Assembly (NCBI RefSeq): GCF_900129395.1
Contig: NZ_FQVP01000005.1
Coordinates: forward strand, 62,001-126,000
DNA: 64,000 nucleotides
Origin: Pseudosulfitobacter pseudonitzschiae
GTDB lineage: Bacteria; Pseudomonadota; Alphaproteobacteria; Rhodobacterales; Rhodobacteraceae
Reading direction: 5' to 3'
Positions 19,017 through 28,094 of the stretch are shown piece by piece (position 1 is the first letter of the stretch; every line of letters begins with the position of its first letter). Under the pieces are notes generated by a model. The model saw nothing but the letters and a program-made list of their open reading frames with translations, was not told the origin of the DNA and ran no database searches. Made by a program: the position numbers and the translations under genes.

Positions 19017-20593
19017 TGAAACGACCCCTTGGAGCCCAAATTTCCCACATGCTGAAGGCGCGCGGGGTCGATACGATCTTTGGCATACCTGGCGTGCACA
19101 ATCAGGAAATGTACCGCGGCATCGAAGAGGCGGGGATCACCCATGTTCTGGCTCGGCACGAACAGGGCGCGGGGTTCATGGCCGACGGCTATGCGCGCGC
19201 TTCGGGCAAGCCGGGGGTGGCTTATGTGATCACCGGGCCGGGGCTGTGCAACATCATGACGCCCATGGGACAGGCCTACTCTGATTCCGTGCCGGTGCTG
19301 GTGGTGTCGTCCTGTCTGGACGAGGTCGAGGGGATCAAGGGTCAGTTGCACCAGATGAAAGACCAACGCGCGGCGGCGGCGACCGTATGCGACTGGTCCG
19401 CCGAGGCGCGCACGGCCGATGCGGCCTATACGCTGATTGACCGTGCCCTGACCGAATTTACGGCACAGCGACCGCGTCCAAAGCATATTCAGGTGCCGAT
19501 TGCCGTCCTTGAGGCGTCAGCAGACGCAGCACCCGCGCCGCGCCCCTATACGGCGCCCAGCCTGCCGCAAATGGGCGATGCGCTGGACCGTATCCTGAGC
19601 GCCGAGCGGCTGTTGTTCGTGTTTGGCGGCGGGGCGTGCGTTGGTGCCGATGTGACCCGCAAGGCGCTGAAAGCCTTGGGCGCTGCCTCTTTCACCACCT
19701 ACGCCGGACGCGGGATTGTGGGCACGGATGATCCGCTGCATTACGGCGCGGCCCTGTCGCAGCCCTCCAGCGCAGATGTGATCGGTTCGGCGGATGTGGT
19801 CGTTGTCGTCGGCTCGGAACTGGCCGAGGTTGACCTGTGGCGCGCGCATCTGGGGCACCAGAGCCTGCTGGTGCGCGTCGACATTGACCCGCAGGCCTTT
19901 ACCAACACGGATGCGGGTGTCTTGAACATCCTGTGCGATGGTCCGCTGCTGATGCGTGCCTTGCTGGAACGGGCCGAGGCGTTGGGCAAGACCACCTCGG
20001 GCTGGACCGCCGAGGAGGTTGCAAAATCGCGGAAGGCCTGGCGCGCCGACAGCGATGCCCCACGCCCTGGAATCGCACCGCTGTGCGATGCCCTGCGTGC
20101 GGTGTTGCCCGAAGATACGATGATCTATTCAGACATGACGCAATTTGCCTATGTGGCCATGGATGTCTGGCCGATGACCAAGCCCGGTCACTGGCACCAC
20201 CCATATGGCTTTGGCACGCTGGGCTATGCCACCCCCGCCGCCATCGGCGGTGCCATCGCGCGGCCGGGCAAGCCCACGCTGGCGATCATTGGCGACTATG
20301 GCTTTCACTACACGATGCAGGAGCTGGGCGTGGCCGTCGAACTGGGGCTGCCGCTGCCGATCATCCTGTGGGACAACGGCAAGCTGAAAGAGATCGAAGA
20401 CAGCATGACCCGCGCCCAGATTGCCCCCAATGCGGTGATCGCGCGCAATCCCGATTTCTGCAAGCTGGCCGAAGCCTTTGGCGCATATGCTGCGGCACCC
20501 AAAACCATCAAGCAGATGCAGGAGGCTGTCTTGGGTGCCTTCGAGGCAGATGGCCCCACGCTGATCTACCTCACGCCGGACATCACAGACTAG
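19016..20593 (+). CDS. TPP-dependent decarboxylase, 5-guanidino-2-oxopentanoate decarboxylase-like
   Basis: 525 residues, of the acetolactate synthase-like thiamine diphosphate family. The catalytic Glu is in RHEQGAGFMADGYARASG, and the TPP-binding segment runs from IIGDYGFHYTM to LPIILWDNGKL. The GDY...WDN form and the following KEIEDSM resemble AruI, which decarboxylates 5-guanidino-2-oxopentanoate in arginine transamination, more than IlvB. No FAD-type or small subunit gene is adjacent. It is coupled to trkH by a TGATG overlap, an odd functional pairing. The exact substrate is inference. Confidence 0.75.
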   Translation: MKRPLGAQISHMLKARGVDTIFGIPGVHNQEMYRGIEEAGITHVLARHEQGAGFMADGYARASGKPGVAYVITGPGLCNIMTPMGQAYSDSVPVLVVSSCLDEVEGIKGQLHQMKDQRAAAATVCDWSAEARTADAAYTLIDRALTEFTAQRPRPKHIQVPIAVLEASADAAPAPRPYTAPSLPQMGDALDRILSAERLLFVFGGGACVGADVTRKALKALGAASFTTYAGRGIVGTDDPLHYGAALSQPSSADVIGSADVVVVVGSELAEVDLWRAHLGHQSLLVRVDIDPQAFTNTDAGVLNILCDGPLLMRALLERAEALGKTTSGWTAEEVAKSRKAWRADSDAPRPGIAPLCDALRAVLPEDTMIYSDMTQFAYVAMDVWPMTKPGHWHHPYGFGTLGYATPAAIGGAIARPGKPTLAIIGDYGFHYTMQELGVAVELGLPLPIILWDNGKLKEIEDSMTRAQIAPNAVIARNPDFCKLAEAFGAYAAAPKTIKQMQEAVLGAFEADGPTLIYLTPDITD

Positions 20594-20794
20594 ACCGGCC
20601 ACTTCACTGGTTCAAAATGCTCTTCTCGAGAGCCAGGCCAGCCTTGCAGCCTGCCCCCGAGATAAGGCGTGAATAGAAACGGGCGGCACCCTTGGTCCCG
20701 CCCGTATGCCTGTCACAGCTACTGTTTACTGCTTTTGCCTCGTTACCCTATGCCAGGCCCGCGCCGCCCCGCGGGGCCGCGCGTTTTGACGTGG

Positions 20795-21061
20795 TTATTT
20801 CAAGATTTTCCCATGTGCGCGATAAATGCCGCCCCAGGTGTTGCCCGCAATATAGGTGGGGCAGCCGGGTTTGGCGGTGTTGATGATCAGGAACCACATC
20901 GTCTCGCCGGGGCGACCGGCGCGGGAATATTCACAGCCCAGCGGATTGGTCCACCATTGCCCTTGATGGTTTACGGGCGGCGTTGCCACGGTGGCGGCCG
21001 CCTGCGAAACGCCAAGGACGGTTGCGCCCAAAGCCAGCACACTCAGAATTTTCGGTATCAT
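20795..21061 (-). CDS. Small secreted protein of unknown function
   Basis: 88 residues with a signal peptide (MIPKILSVLALGATVLGVSQAAA). The mature part is about 65 residues with two cysteines (GCEYSRAG and KPGCPTY) and a Trp-rich start (GQWWTNP). ATG 21061 follows a GGAG site; ATG 21085 is an alternative. I do not recognise a family. The 200 bases between it and the decarboxylase gene hold only a hairpin (ACGGGCGG at 20679 with CCGCCCGT at 20698). Confidence 0.6.
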   Translation of the reverse strand: MIPKILSVLALGATVLGVSQAAATVATPPVNHQGQWWTNPLGCEYSRAGRPGETMWFLIINTAKPGCPTYIAGNTWGGIYRAHGKILK

Positions 21062-21188
21062 GGTCCACTCCATTTTGATCGACATTCACGTGCCCCCACG
21101 CTTGATCGTCAAAATGATGGACAGCCCTTAACAGGCGGCTAACGCGGCACCGGGGAGTGCCGCGCATTTGTTTCAATCCGCAAAGGGT

Positions 21189-23015
21189 TCAGTCCCAGCA
21201 GCTGACCAGAACGGTCATGCCCACGGCAGTCTGGGTGATGTCCTCGGGTTCCGAAGGGCCGGTTTCGGCGGCGGCCTTGATGCTTACACCTGCGCTGGCC
21301 AGAACCTGGCGGATCACGTTTGTATCTGCGGCAAAGACGACCTCGTCGGGCAGGGCGCGCGACCCTCCGGGTTTGGGCAGCAACATGCCCATGACCGATC
21401 CCATGGCGTCGAAGACCGGACCGCCCGCGTCGCCGGGCAGGGTGGTCATGGCCAGACGGTAAACGCCGGTTTCACCCTGCAAGCCACGCACATCGGCCAG
21501 TTTGCCGAAGGTCATGCTGGGGGCACTCAGGACACCGTCATAGCTGTAACCTGCGACCGCCACTTCGGATTGCAGGCGCGGCGCACCTGTGCTGAAGCGT
21601 GCGACCGACAGCGGGGCCAGCGGTTCTTGCGGGCGCAGCACGGCGATGCCGGATGCGGCGTCATCGGCCACCACGTCGGCGTCATATTCGTCGTCGATGG
21701 TCAGCCGGGTGCAGGACTGGACCGCCTCGGAGGTGGTCATCACCAGTCCGGCGCTGTCCACGTAAAAACCCGAGCGTGCGATGCGCGGCTTGCGCACGTC
21801 CAGTCCGGCCACAAGATCAACCGCCTGTTCGCTGGGGTCACCCGCCGCGGGGTCAAGCGCGGCCTCGAGGCGGATAAAGCTCTTGTCCATCTCACCAATC
21901 AGGCGGCGGCGGCGTTCTTCATCGCCTGCGGGCCAGATCAGGGTAAAGCCCTTGATCTTGCCGTCCTGCAAGGTGGCGCGGGTTTCCGACACCATGGTGC
22001 CGTTTTCTCCGATCAGTACAAAGTCCTTGTCGCTGCGTTCGCGCGGCCCTTCCAGCGGCACGATTTCCAGCGTCTGCATGATGTCATAGAGGCCATACAG
22101 CGTATCCCGATCGCCGCGCTGGCTGATCAACAGCACCTTGGCCGGAATGTCGCCGGTGGCGTCATAATGGGCGAAGGGCGGCTCGTAGCGGTCAAAGGCC
22201 ACCACGCCGGTGGGGATCATCATCTCGATGCCGGCCTGCGCGTCCAAAACACGTTCCAGGCCCAGCCCGTCCAACACCGCGTTGTACTGGTTTTTCAGTG
22301 TCTCGCGTTGCAGGGTGGTCAGGATACCGGTCACATCGAATGCGTTGGCTTCCTGCCAGGCGGCCATCGAATTGCGCGTGCCACGGCCAAAAGCGCCGTC
22401 GATGGCCGCGTCATAGAAACCGGCCCATTTCAGCATCACTTGCAGATCCATCCGTTCTTCGCGGGTCAGCAGTTGTTCGCTGCGGCGCGCTTCGGTCGGG
22501 GTTTCGTCCGCGGGTTCAGGTTCGGGCAGCGGGGCGGCTTCGGCCTCGGTTGCAGCCTCGGGTGTCGCTTCTGTCGTGGCCACCTGCGTGTCGGCCGGTG
22601 CGGCGGGCTCCTCGGCTGCGACGTCGGGGGCGTCGATCACGCCCTGGTTCAGCACGTTCGCACCCAAGGGCCAGAACTGTTGCCGGTAATCCGAAGTTTC
22701 AGCGATGTAGGCGTCGCGCGGGATCAGACCATCGGCGCGGTAGACGCGCAGCACCTGTTCTGCATCATCGCGCGCGTAGGGACCCAGCGCGATACCGTAC
22801 CATCCGCCACCCAGGGCAAAGCCGTTCACGTCATCGATCGACCCGGCATAGATGCGGGCGCGGGCCGTTGCGGTGGCCAGGCTGGGGTGCGCTTCGATCT
22901 GCACCCAAACGACCTCTTGCGCGGACTGAGCCGCCGCAGGCGTCGTCGCCACTCCTGCCGCCAACCCTGACATCCCTGTTGCCAGCATTGCCGCAACCAC
23001 CATCTTGCGCATCAT
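21189..23015 (-). CDS. Secreted PG-binding trypsin-fold protein lacking catalytic triad
   Basis: 608 residues. A signal peptide ends near AAAQSAQ. Next come a small SPOR-like region, an Ala/Glu/Pro-rich linker (about 130-180), a PG_binding_1 domain (RMDLQVMLKWAGFYDAAIDG), a middle domain of unknown type, and a C-terminal trypsin-like fold. In that fold the usual TNAHVV, NDLALLR and GDSGGP motifs read TTSEAV, SGIAVLR and GDAGGP, so His, Asp and Ser all appear replaced. It is therefore probably a non-catalytic periplasmic binding or scaffold protein. It is divergent from glyQ. Confidence 0.75.
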   Translation of the reverse strand: MMRKMVVAAMLATGMSGLAAGVATTPAAAQSAQEVVWVQIEAHPSLATATARARIYAGSIDDVNGFALGGGWYGIALGPYARDDAEQVLRVYRADGLIPRDAYIAETSDYRQQFWPLGANVLNQGVIDAPDVAAEEPAAPADTQVATTEATPEAATEAEAAPLPEPEPADETPTEARRSEQLLTREERMDLQVMLKWAGFYDAAIDGAFGRGTRNSMAAWQEANAFDVTGILTTLQRETLKNQYNAVLDGLGLERVLDAQAGIEMMIPTGVVAFDRYEPPFAHYDATGDIPAKVLLISQRGDRDTLYGLYDIMQTLEIVPLEGPRERSDKDFVLIGENGTMVSETRATLQDGKIKGFTLIWPAGDEERRRRLIGEMDKSFIRLEAALDPAAGDPSEQAVDLVAGLDVRKPRIARSGFYVDSAGLVMTTSEAVQSCTRLTIDDEYDADVVADDAASGIAVLRPQEPLAPLSVARFSTGAPRLQSEVAVAGYSYDGVLSAPSMTFGKLADVRGLQGETGVYRLAMTTLPGDAGGPVFDAMGSVMGMLLPKPGGSRALPDEVVFAADTNVIRQVLASAGVSIKAAAETGPSEPEDITQTAVGMTVLVSCWD

Positions 23016-23240
23016 TTTAACCAGAACTCCTGCTCGGAAATTATTTGGCACAATTAAGCAGGATTTCGCCGCATTGGCCATATGGTCACACGGGGAATTC
23101 ATCGGATCAGGCATCTATTATCGCGATTTGCAGCCGGAATTTATCCTGCATCTCCCTGTGGCCTGCGACAAAGCCGCGATTGACCATTGTCGGGGGGCTG
23201 CGTAGGTAAGGCGCGCACGAAACTGGAAAGCGTATCCCCC

Positions 23241-24182
23241 ATGTCCGACACGTCCACAGCTCCCCGTTCGTTTCAGGAAATCATCCTGCGGCTTCAGACC
23301 TATTGGGCGTCCAAAGGCTGCGCCATCCTGCAACCCTATGACATGGAAGTGGGTGCGGGCACATTCCACCCGGCAACCACCCTGCGGTCGCTGGGCGCAC
23401 AGCCATGGGCCGCGGCATACGTTCAACCCTCGCGCCGTCCCACCGACGGGCGTTATGGCGAGAACCCGAACCGTTTGCAGCACTACTATCAGTACCAGGT
23501 GCTGATCAAACCCAGCCCGCCCGATCTGCAAGAGCTGTACCTTGGCAGCCTGCAAGCCATCGGCATCGACGCCAGCCTGCACGACATCCGCTTTGTCGAG
23601 GACGACTGGGAAAGCCCGACGCTGGGCGCTTGGGGGCTGGGCTGGGAAGTCTGGTGCGACGGCATGGAAGTGTCGCAGTTCACCTATTTCCAGCAGGTCG
23701 GGGGCCACGACTGCAGCCCCGTCTCGGGCGAGCTGACCTATGGTCTGGAACGTCTGGCGATGTATGTTCTGGCGGTCGATCACGTGATGGACATGCCGTT
23801 CAACGATCCGCAATCGCCGATCCCGCTGACCTATGGCGACGTGTTCAAGCAAACCGAAGAAGAATACGCCCGCTGGAATTTCGACGTGGCCAACACCGAG
23901 GTGCTGCTGCGCCATTTCGAAGAGGCCGAAGCCGAGTGCAAGGCGATCCTTGACCAAGCGCACGACGACCCCAAGACCGGAAAACGCATCGTCATGGCGC
24001 ACCCCGCCTATGATCAGGCGATCAAGGCCAGCCACATCTTCAACCTGCTGGACGCGCGCGGCGTGATCTCGGTCACTGAACGCCAGGCCTATATCGGCCG
24101 CGTGCGCGCCCTGACCAAAGCCTGTGCCGATGCCTTTGTGCAGACACGGGCAGGGGGCTGGACCCCGGAAGCGGTCGCATGA
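23241..24182 (+). CDS. glyQ: Glycine-tRNA ligase alpha subunit
   Basis: 313 residues. This is the catalytic subunit of the alpha2beta2 glycyl-tRNA synthetase. Typical segments are [47 protein letters not shown] and [15 protein letters not shown] 23241 gives the normal N-terminus. Its stop overlaps the start of the small membrane protein gene (ATGA), and glyS follows two genes later, so the synthetase genes are split by two other genes. Confidence 0.97.
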   Translation: MSDTSTAPRSFQEIILRLQTYWASKGCAILQPYDMEVGAGTFHPATTLRSLGAQPWAAAYVQPSRRPTDGRYGENPNRLQHYYQYQVLIKPSPPDLQELYLGSLQAIGIDASLHDIRFVEDDWESPTLGAWGLGWEVWCDGMEVSQFTYFQQVGGHDCSPVSGELTYGLERLAMYVLAVDHVMDMPFNDPQSPIPLTYGDVFKQTEEEYARWNFDVANTEVLLRHFEEAEAECKAILDQAHDDPKTGKRIVMAHPAYDQAIKASHIFNLLDARGVISVTERQAYIGRVRALTKACADAFVQTRAGGWTPEAVA

Positions 24183-24697
24183 CCGGCAAGATACTGGCGG
24201 CATTGATCGTGATCATGGCACTCATTGCAGGCGCAGGTATGTATTACCTGCAGGTTTACGGCTTTTACGACGAGGTGACGCTGGAAGAGGTCAACCTGGT
24301 CTCGGTGGTCTCGGACCAGCCCGAGCCGATCCCGTTCACTGATTTTCAGGCCATCGACGCCAACAGCTCGCCCATCCGCTACCGGGCCTGTTTCCACACC
24401 GATATGTCGCTGGCCACGCTGACAGAAACCTTTGTCGGTCTGGACAAGGCCGAGCCGCGCAATGCGCCGGGCTGGTTTGACTGTTTCGACGCCGCCGCTA
24501 TCGGAGCCGAGCTTGAGGCAGGCACCGCGTTGCCGTTTCTGTCGCAAAAGAACGTGCACTATGGCGTCGACCGGATCGTGGCGATCACGCAGGACGGGCG
24601 CGGTTATATCTGGCACGAGCTGAACGATTGCGGTGACAAGGCCTATGACGGCACAGTTGTGGGCGAGGAATGTCCCGAACGGCCTGCCGCGGATTGA
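24179..24697 (+). CDS. Membrane-anchored protein between glyQ and glyS (DUF6446-like)
   Basis: 172 residues. One N-terminal membrane helix ([19 protein letters not shown]) is followed by a soluble domain with four cysteines ([31 protein letters not shown]). Rhodobacterales genomes regularly carry such a protein here. It starts four bases before glyQ ends, so it is co-translated. Function unknown; the cysteines suggest a periplasmic disulfide-bonded domain. Confidence 0.75.
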   Translation: MTGKILAALIVIMALIAGAGMYYLQVYGFYDEVTLEEVNLVSVVSDQPEPIPFTDFQAIDANSSPIRYRACFHTDMSLATLTETFVGLDKAEPRNAPGWFDCFDAAAIGAELEAGTALPFLSQKNVHYGVDRIVAITQDGRGYIWHELNDCGDKAYDGTVVGEECPERPAAD

Positions 24698-24750
24698 ACC
24701 ATTTCACGACCCTGTGAGTTGTCCTTTGTATCGCATGAAGGATTAGCCAG

Positions 24751-25572
24751 ATGGCCGACGCCGCACACCAGGGCACAAAGTGGATCATGCGCGCGGGCTA
24801 CGGCGCGCGCGGGGTGATTTACATTATCGTTGGAGGCTTGGCGCTGACGGCGGCCCTGCGCGGCGGTGATGCCAAGGGCACCAAGGACGCCCTCGCAACC
24901 CTTCAGAACGAACCCATGGGGCTGACAACGCTTTGGTGTATCGCAGCAGGGCTTGGGGCCTATATGATCTGGCGGCTTGTCGATGCGGTTCTGGATCTCG
25001 AAGACCATGGGACCGACCTCAAGGGCATATTCGCGCGTTTTTGCACGGCTGCCACAGGTGTGATCCACGGGGCCATCGGCGTGTCGGTGGCCGGACTGGC
25101 ACGCGGCGGGGCTGCGGACAGCGGCGGTGCGCGGGACTGGACCGCCCAGGTCATGCAGATGCCGATGGGGCCGTATCTGGTGGCGTTCGTGGCCGCCGTG
25201 TTCCTGGGCGCGGGCATTTACTATGCACATAAGGGGCTGACAGGATCGTATCGCACACATCTGTCAACGGCCCCCTTCACCCAGCGTGCCCAACCTGTCC
25301 TGACCTTTGGCCTTGTCGTGCACGGCGCGATGCTGGCGCTGGTGGGCGTGTCGCTGGGCTTTGCCGCATGGCACACCGATCCCTCTGACGCGGGCGGCAT
25401 CGGGCAGGCGCTGGAGACGTTGCGCGCACTGGCCTGGGGCCGCTTTCTGCTGGCAGGCGCCGGTTTGGGCCTGCTGGGTTTTGCCGTCTACAATCTGGTC
25501 GAAGCGGTCTATCGGGTGATCCCGCACATCTCGGGTCCGAACGTGCCCACATTGGCCGACCAGACGGCCTGA
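24751..25572 (+). CDS. DUF1206 membrane protein
   Basis: 273 residues. Six hydrophobic segments occur as three repeated pairs (for example GYGARGVIYIIVGGLAL, TGVIHGAIGVSVAGLA and TFGLVVHGAMLALVGVS), the three-repeat DUF1206 pattern. No catalytic residues are recognised. It lies inside the glyQ-glyS cluster, 53 bases after the previous gene and about 110 bases before glyS. The role is unknown. Confidence 0.85.
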   Translation: MADAAHQGTKWIMRAGYGARGVIYIIVGGLALTAALRGGDAKGTKDALATLQNEPMGLTTLWCIAAGLGAYMIWRLVDAVLDLEDHGTDLKGIFARFCTAATGVIHGAIGVSVAGLARGGAADSGGARDWTAQVMQMPMGPYLVAFVAAVFLGAGIYYAHKGLTGSYRTHLSTAPFTQRAQPVLTFGLVVHGAMLALVGVSLGFAAWHTDPSDAGGIGQALETLRALAWGRFLLAGAGLGLLGFAVYNLVEAVYRVIPHISGPNVPTLADQTA

Positions 25573-25680
25573 CCACGCGTCACACCGGTTTCCCTGCGCG
25601 CGCGACGATTGTTGGTGTTCCGCCTCTGGACCCTTGGCCCGAGGGGCGCTATCCACCCCGCAGCGCAATTTGATGGGGAA

Positions 25681-27948
25681 ATGCCCGTGCCCGACCTGCT
25701 GATCGAACTGTTTTCCGAAGAAATCCCCGCACGGATGCAAACCCGCGCGGCGGGTGACCTGAAAAAGCTGGTGACAGACGGGCTGGTCGAGGCCGGTCTG
25801 ACCTACGCCTCTGCCGCTGCTTTCTCGACACCGCGCCGCCTGACGCTGACCATCGAGGGCGCGCTGGCCGCATCGCCCACCACGGTCGAGGAACGCAAAG
25901 GCCCCAAGGCCGACGCCCCCGAAAAGGCCATCGAAGGGTTCCTGCGCGGTGCCCGTCTGACCCGCGACGATCTGGAAGAGCGCGACACGCCCAAGGGCAA
26001 GATCCTGTTCGCCAAGATCACCAAACCGGGCCGCCCCGCCGCCGAGATCGTGGCCGAGGTGCTGGAACAGACCATCCGCAATTTCCCCTGGCCCAAGTCG
26101 ATGCGCTGGGGCAGCGGCACGCTGAAATGGGTGCGCCCGCTGCATTCGATCCTGTGCATTCTGGTGACCGAAGAGGGCGCCGAAGTGGTGCCGATGGATG
26201 TGGACGGCATCAAGGCTGGCAACACAACCCAAGGCCACCGTTTCATGTCGCCCGGTGCCATCACCGTGCGCAGTTTCGACGACTACACCACCAAACTGCA
26301 ACGCGCCCACGTGGTTCTGGACGCATCCGAGCGTGCCGATGCGATCTGGCACGACGCCACCAATCAGGCCTTTGCCCAGGGGCTTGAGGTGGTCGAGGAC
26401 GCGGGCCTGCTGGCCGAGGTTGCGGGGCTGGTCGAATGGCCCGTGGTGCTGATGGGCAAGATTGACGACGATTTTCTGGGCCTGCCGCCCGAGGTTTTGC
26501 AAACCTCGATGAAAGAGCATCAAAAGTTCTTTTCCGTGCGCAACCCCAAGACGGGCCGGATCGAACGGTTCATCACCGTTGCCAACCGCGAAACCGCCGA
26601 CAATGGCGCGACCATCCTTGCGGGCAACCAAAAGGTGCTGTCGGCCCGTCTGGCGGATGCGAAATTCTTCTGGGAAAACGACCTGCGCACCGCCCGCGCT
26701 GGCATGACCGACTGGCTGGACGCGCTGAAAAACGTGACCTTCCACAACAAGCTGGGCACTCAGGCTGATCTGGTCGACCGCATGGCGACACTGGCCCGCG
26801 AGATTGCCCCCGCCGTGGGCGCCGACCCCGATCAGGCCGAACGCGCCGCGCGTCTGGCCAAGGCGGATCTCGCCTCGGAAATGGTCTATGAATTCCCCGA
26901 ACTTCAGGGGCTTATGGGCCGCTATTACATCGAGGCGATGGGTGAGGACAAAGCCGTCGCCGCCGCCGCCCAAGACCACTATGCGCCGCTGGGGCCGTCC
27001 GACGACGTGCCGACCGCGCCGGTGTCGGTGGCCGTGGCGCTGGCCGAGAAGATCGACAAGCTGACAGGCTTCTGGGCGATTGACGAGAAGCCGACAGGGA
27101 GCAAGGACCCCTTTGCGCTGCGGCGGGCGGCGTTGGGGGTTATTCGTTTAATTTCGCACAACGATTTGACTGAAAGTTTATCGATTGTCTTCAATCAACT
27201 GATCTTCGACCACTTGATGTCGCCCGTATATAGTGCGGGAAACTGGGGCGAAGGAAGTCTGGCCTTATTGGAGGCGGTTCGTGAAAAGCTTGGGTCAGGG
27301 ATTTCGGCCGTTCAAGCGACACAAGAGCTTTTGGAAGAAGTTGCCAACGGCAAATCCGATTTGATCAATTTGGACTACGACGATGAGTCTCAGAGCCTCG
27401 TCACGAAGACCGACGAAAAATCCGCCGACCTCCTCGCCTTCCTCCACGACCGCCTCAAAGTCTACCTGCGCGATCAAGGCATCCGCCACGACATCATCGA
27501 CGCCTGCATCGCGATGCCGAACAACGACGACCTCAACCTGCTGGTCAAACGCGCCCGCGCCCTGTCGGACACGCTGAAAACCGACGACGGCGAAAACCTG
27601 ATCCAGGGCTTCAAGCGTGCCAACAACATCCTGACCCAGGCGGAAGAGGCCGACGGCGTCGAATATTCCTACGGCGCGGACCCCAAATTTGCCGAAACCG
27701 ACGAGGAACGCGCGCTGTTCGCGGCCCTTGACGCGGCCGAGGCACAGATCACCCCCGCGATGCAGGCGCAGGATTTCAGCACCGCCATGTCCGCCATGGC
27801 CGGCCTGCGCGCACCGATTGATGCGTTCTTTACCGCTGTGCAGGTCAATTCCGACAACGCCACCGTGCGCCGCAACCGTCTGAACCTGCTCAGCCGTATC
27901 CGCCAGATCTGTCTGGCCGTGGCCGACCTGACCCGCATCGAGGGCTAA
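25681..27948 (+). CDS. glyS: Glycine-tRNA ligase beta subunit
   Basis: 755 residues against a usual length near 690. The start at ATG 25681 gives the family beginning PDLLIELFSEEIPARMQ. Other markers are KSMRWGSGTLKWVRPLHS, TSMKEHQKFFSV and FALRRAALGVIRLI, and near the C-terminus the DALR-like RNRLNLLSRI. Bases about 27138-27540 (residues about 487-620) are lower in GC and then use CTC rather than CTG for leucine, unlike the rest of the gene. That segment encodes extra residues between RRAALGVIRL and DLLAFLHDRLKVYLRDQG. The frame is intact. Confidence 0.95.
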   Translation: MPVPDLLIELFSEEIPARMQTRAAGDLKKLVTDGLVEAGLTYASAAAFSTPRRLTLTIEGALAASPTTVEERKGPKADAPEKAIEGFLRGARLTRDDLEERDTPKGKILFAKITKPGRPAAEIVAEVLEQTIRNFPWPKSMRWGSGTLKWVRPLHSILCILVTEEGAEVVPMDVDGIKAGNTTQGHRFMSPGAITVRSFDDYTTKLQRAHVVLDASERADAIWHDATNQAFAQGLEVVEDAGLLAEVAGLVEWPVVLMGKIDDDFLGLPPEVLQTSMKEHQKFFSVRNPKTGRIERFITVANRETADNGATILAGNQKVLSARLADAKFFWENDLRTARAGMTDWLDALKNVTFHNKLGTQADLVDRMATLAREIAPAVGADPDQAERAARLAKADLASEMVYEFPELQGLMGRYYIEAMGEDKAVAAAAQDHYAPLGPSDDVPTAPVSVAVALAEKIDKLTGFWAIDEKPTGSKDPFALRRAALGVIRLISHNDLTESLSIVFNQLIFDHLMSPVYSAGNWGEGSLALLEAVREKLGSGISAVQATQELLEEVANGKSDLINLDYDDESQSLVTKTDEKSADLLAFLHDRLKVYLRDQGIRHDIIDACIAMPNNDDLNLLVKRARALSDTLKTDDGENLIQGFKRANNILTQAEEADGVEYSYGADPKFAETDEERALFAALDAAEAQITPAMQAQDFSTAMSAMAGLRAPIDAFFTAVQVNSDNATVRRNRLNLLSRIRQICLAVADLTRIEG

Positions 27949-27951
27949 GCC

Positions 27952-28012
27952 CCTTCATCTTGCCAGATAAACTCCGGGGGAGGCGCAAAGCGCCGGGGGC
28001 AGCGCCCCCCAA
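27952..28012 (+). repeat. Dispersed intergenic repeat, copy 2
   Basis: It begins four bases after glyS. It shares CTTCATCTTGCC and ATAAACTCCGGGG with the copy at 2811-2869. Its hairpins are GGCGC AAA GCGCC and GGGGGC AGC GCCCCC. Both copies lie directly after a stop codon in the coding direction. Confidence 0.7.
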
Positions 28013-28094
28013 AGCATCTCCTCCAAAGGCCCCCGCGCCCCCTTGTCACATAATCATTACCTTCTATGCTGCCCCCAAATCAAAAGGTGCCGCA

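Noticed and set aside
20679-20705. Hairpin after the TPP decarboxylase as a terminator
   Set aside because: The stem is good but no T-run follows on the plus strand.
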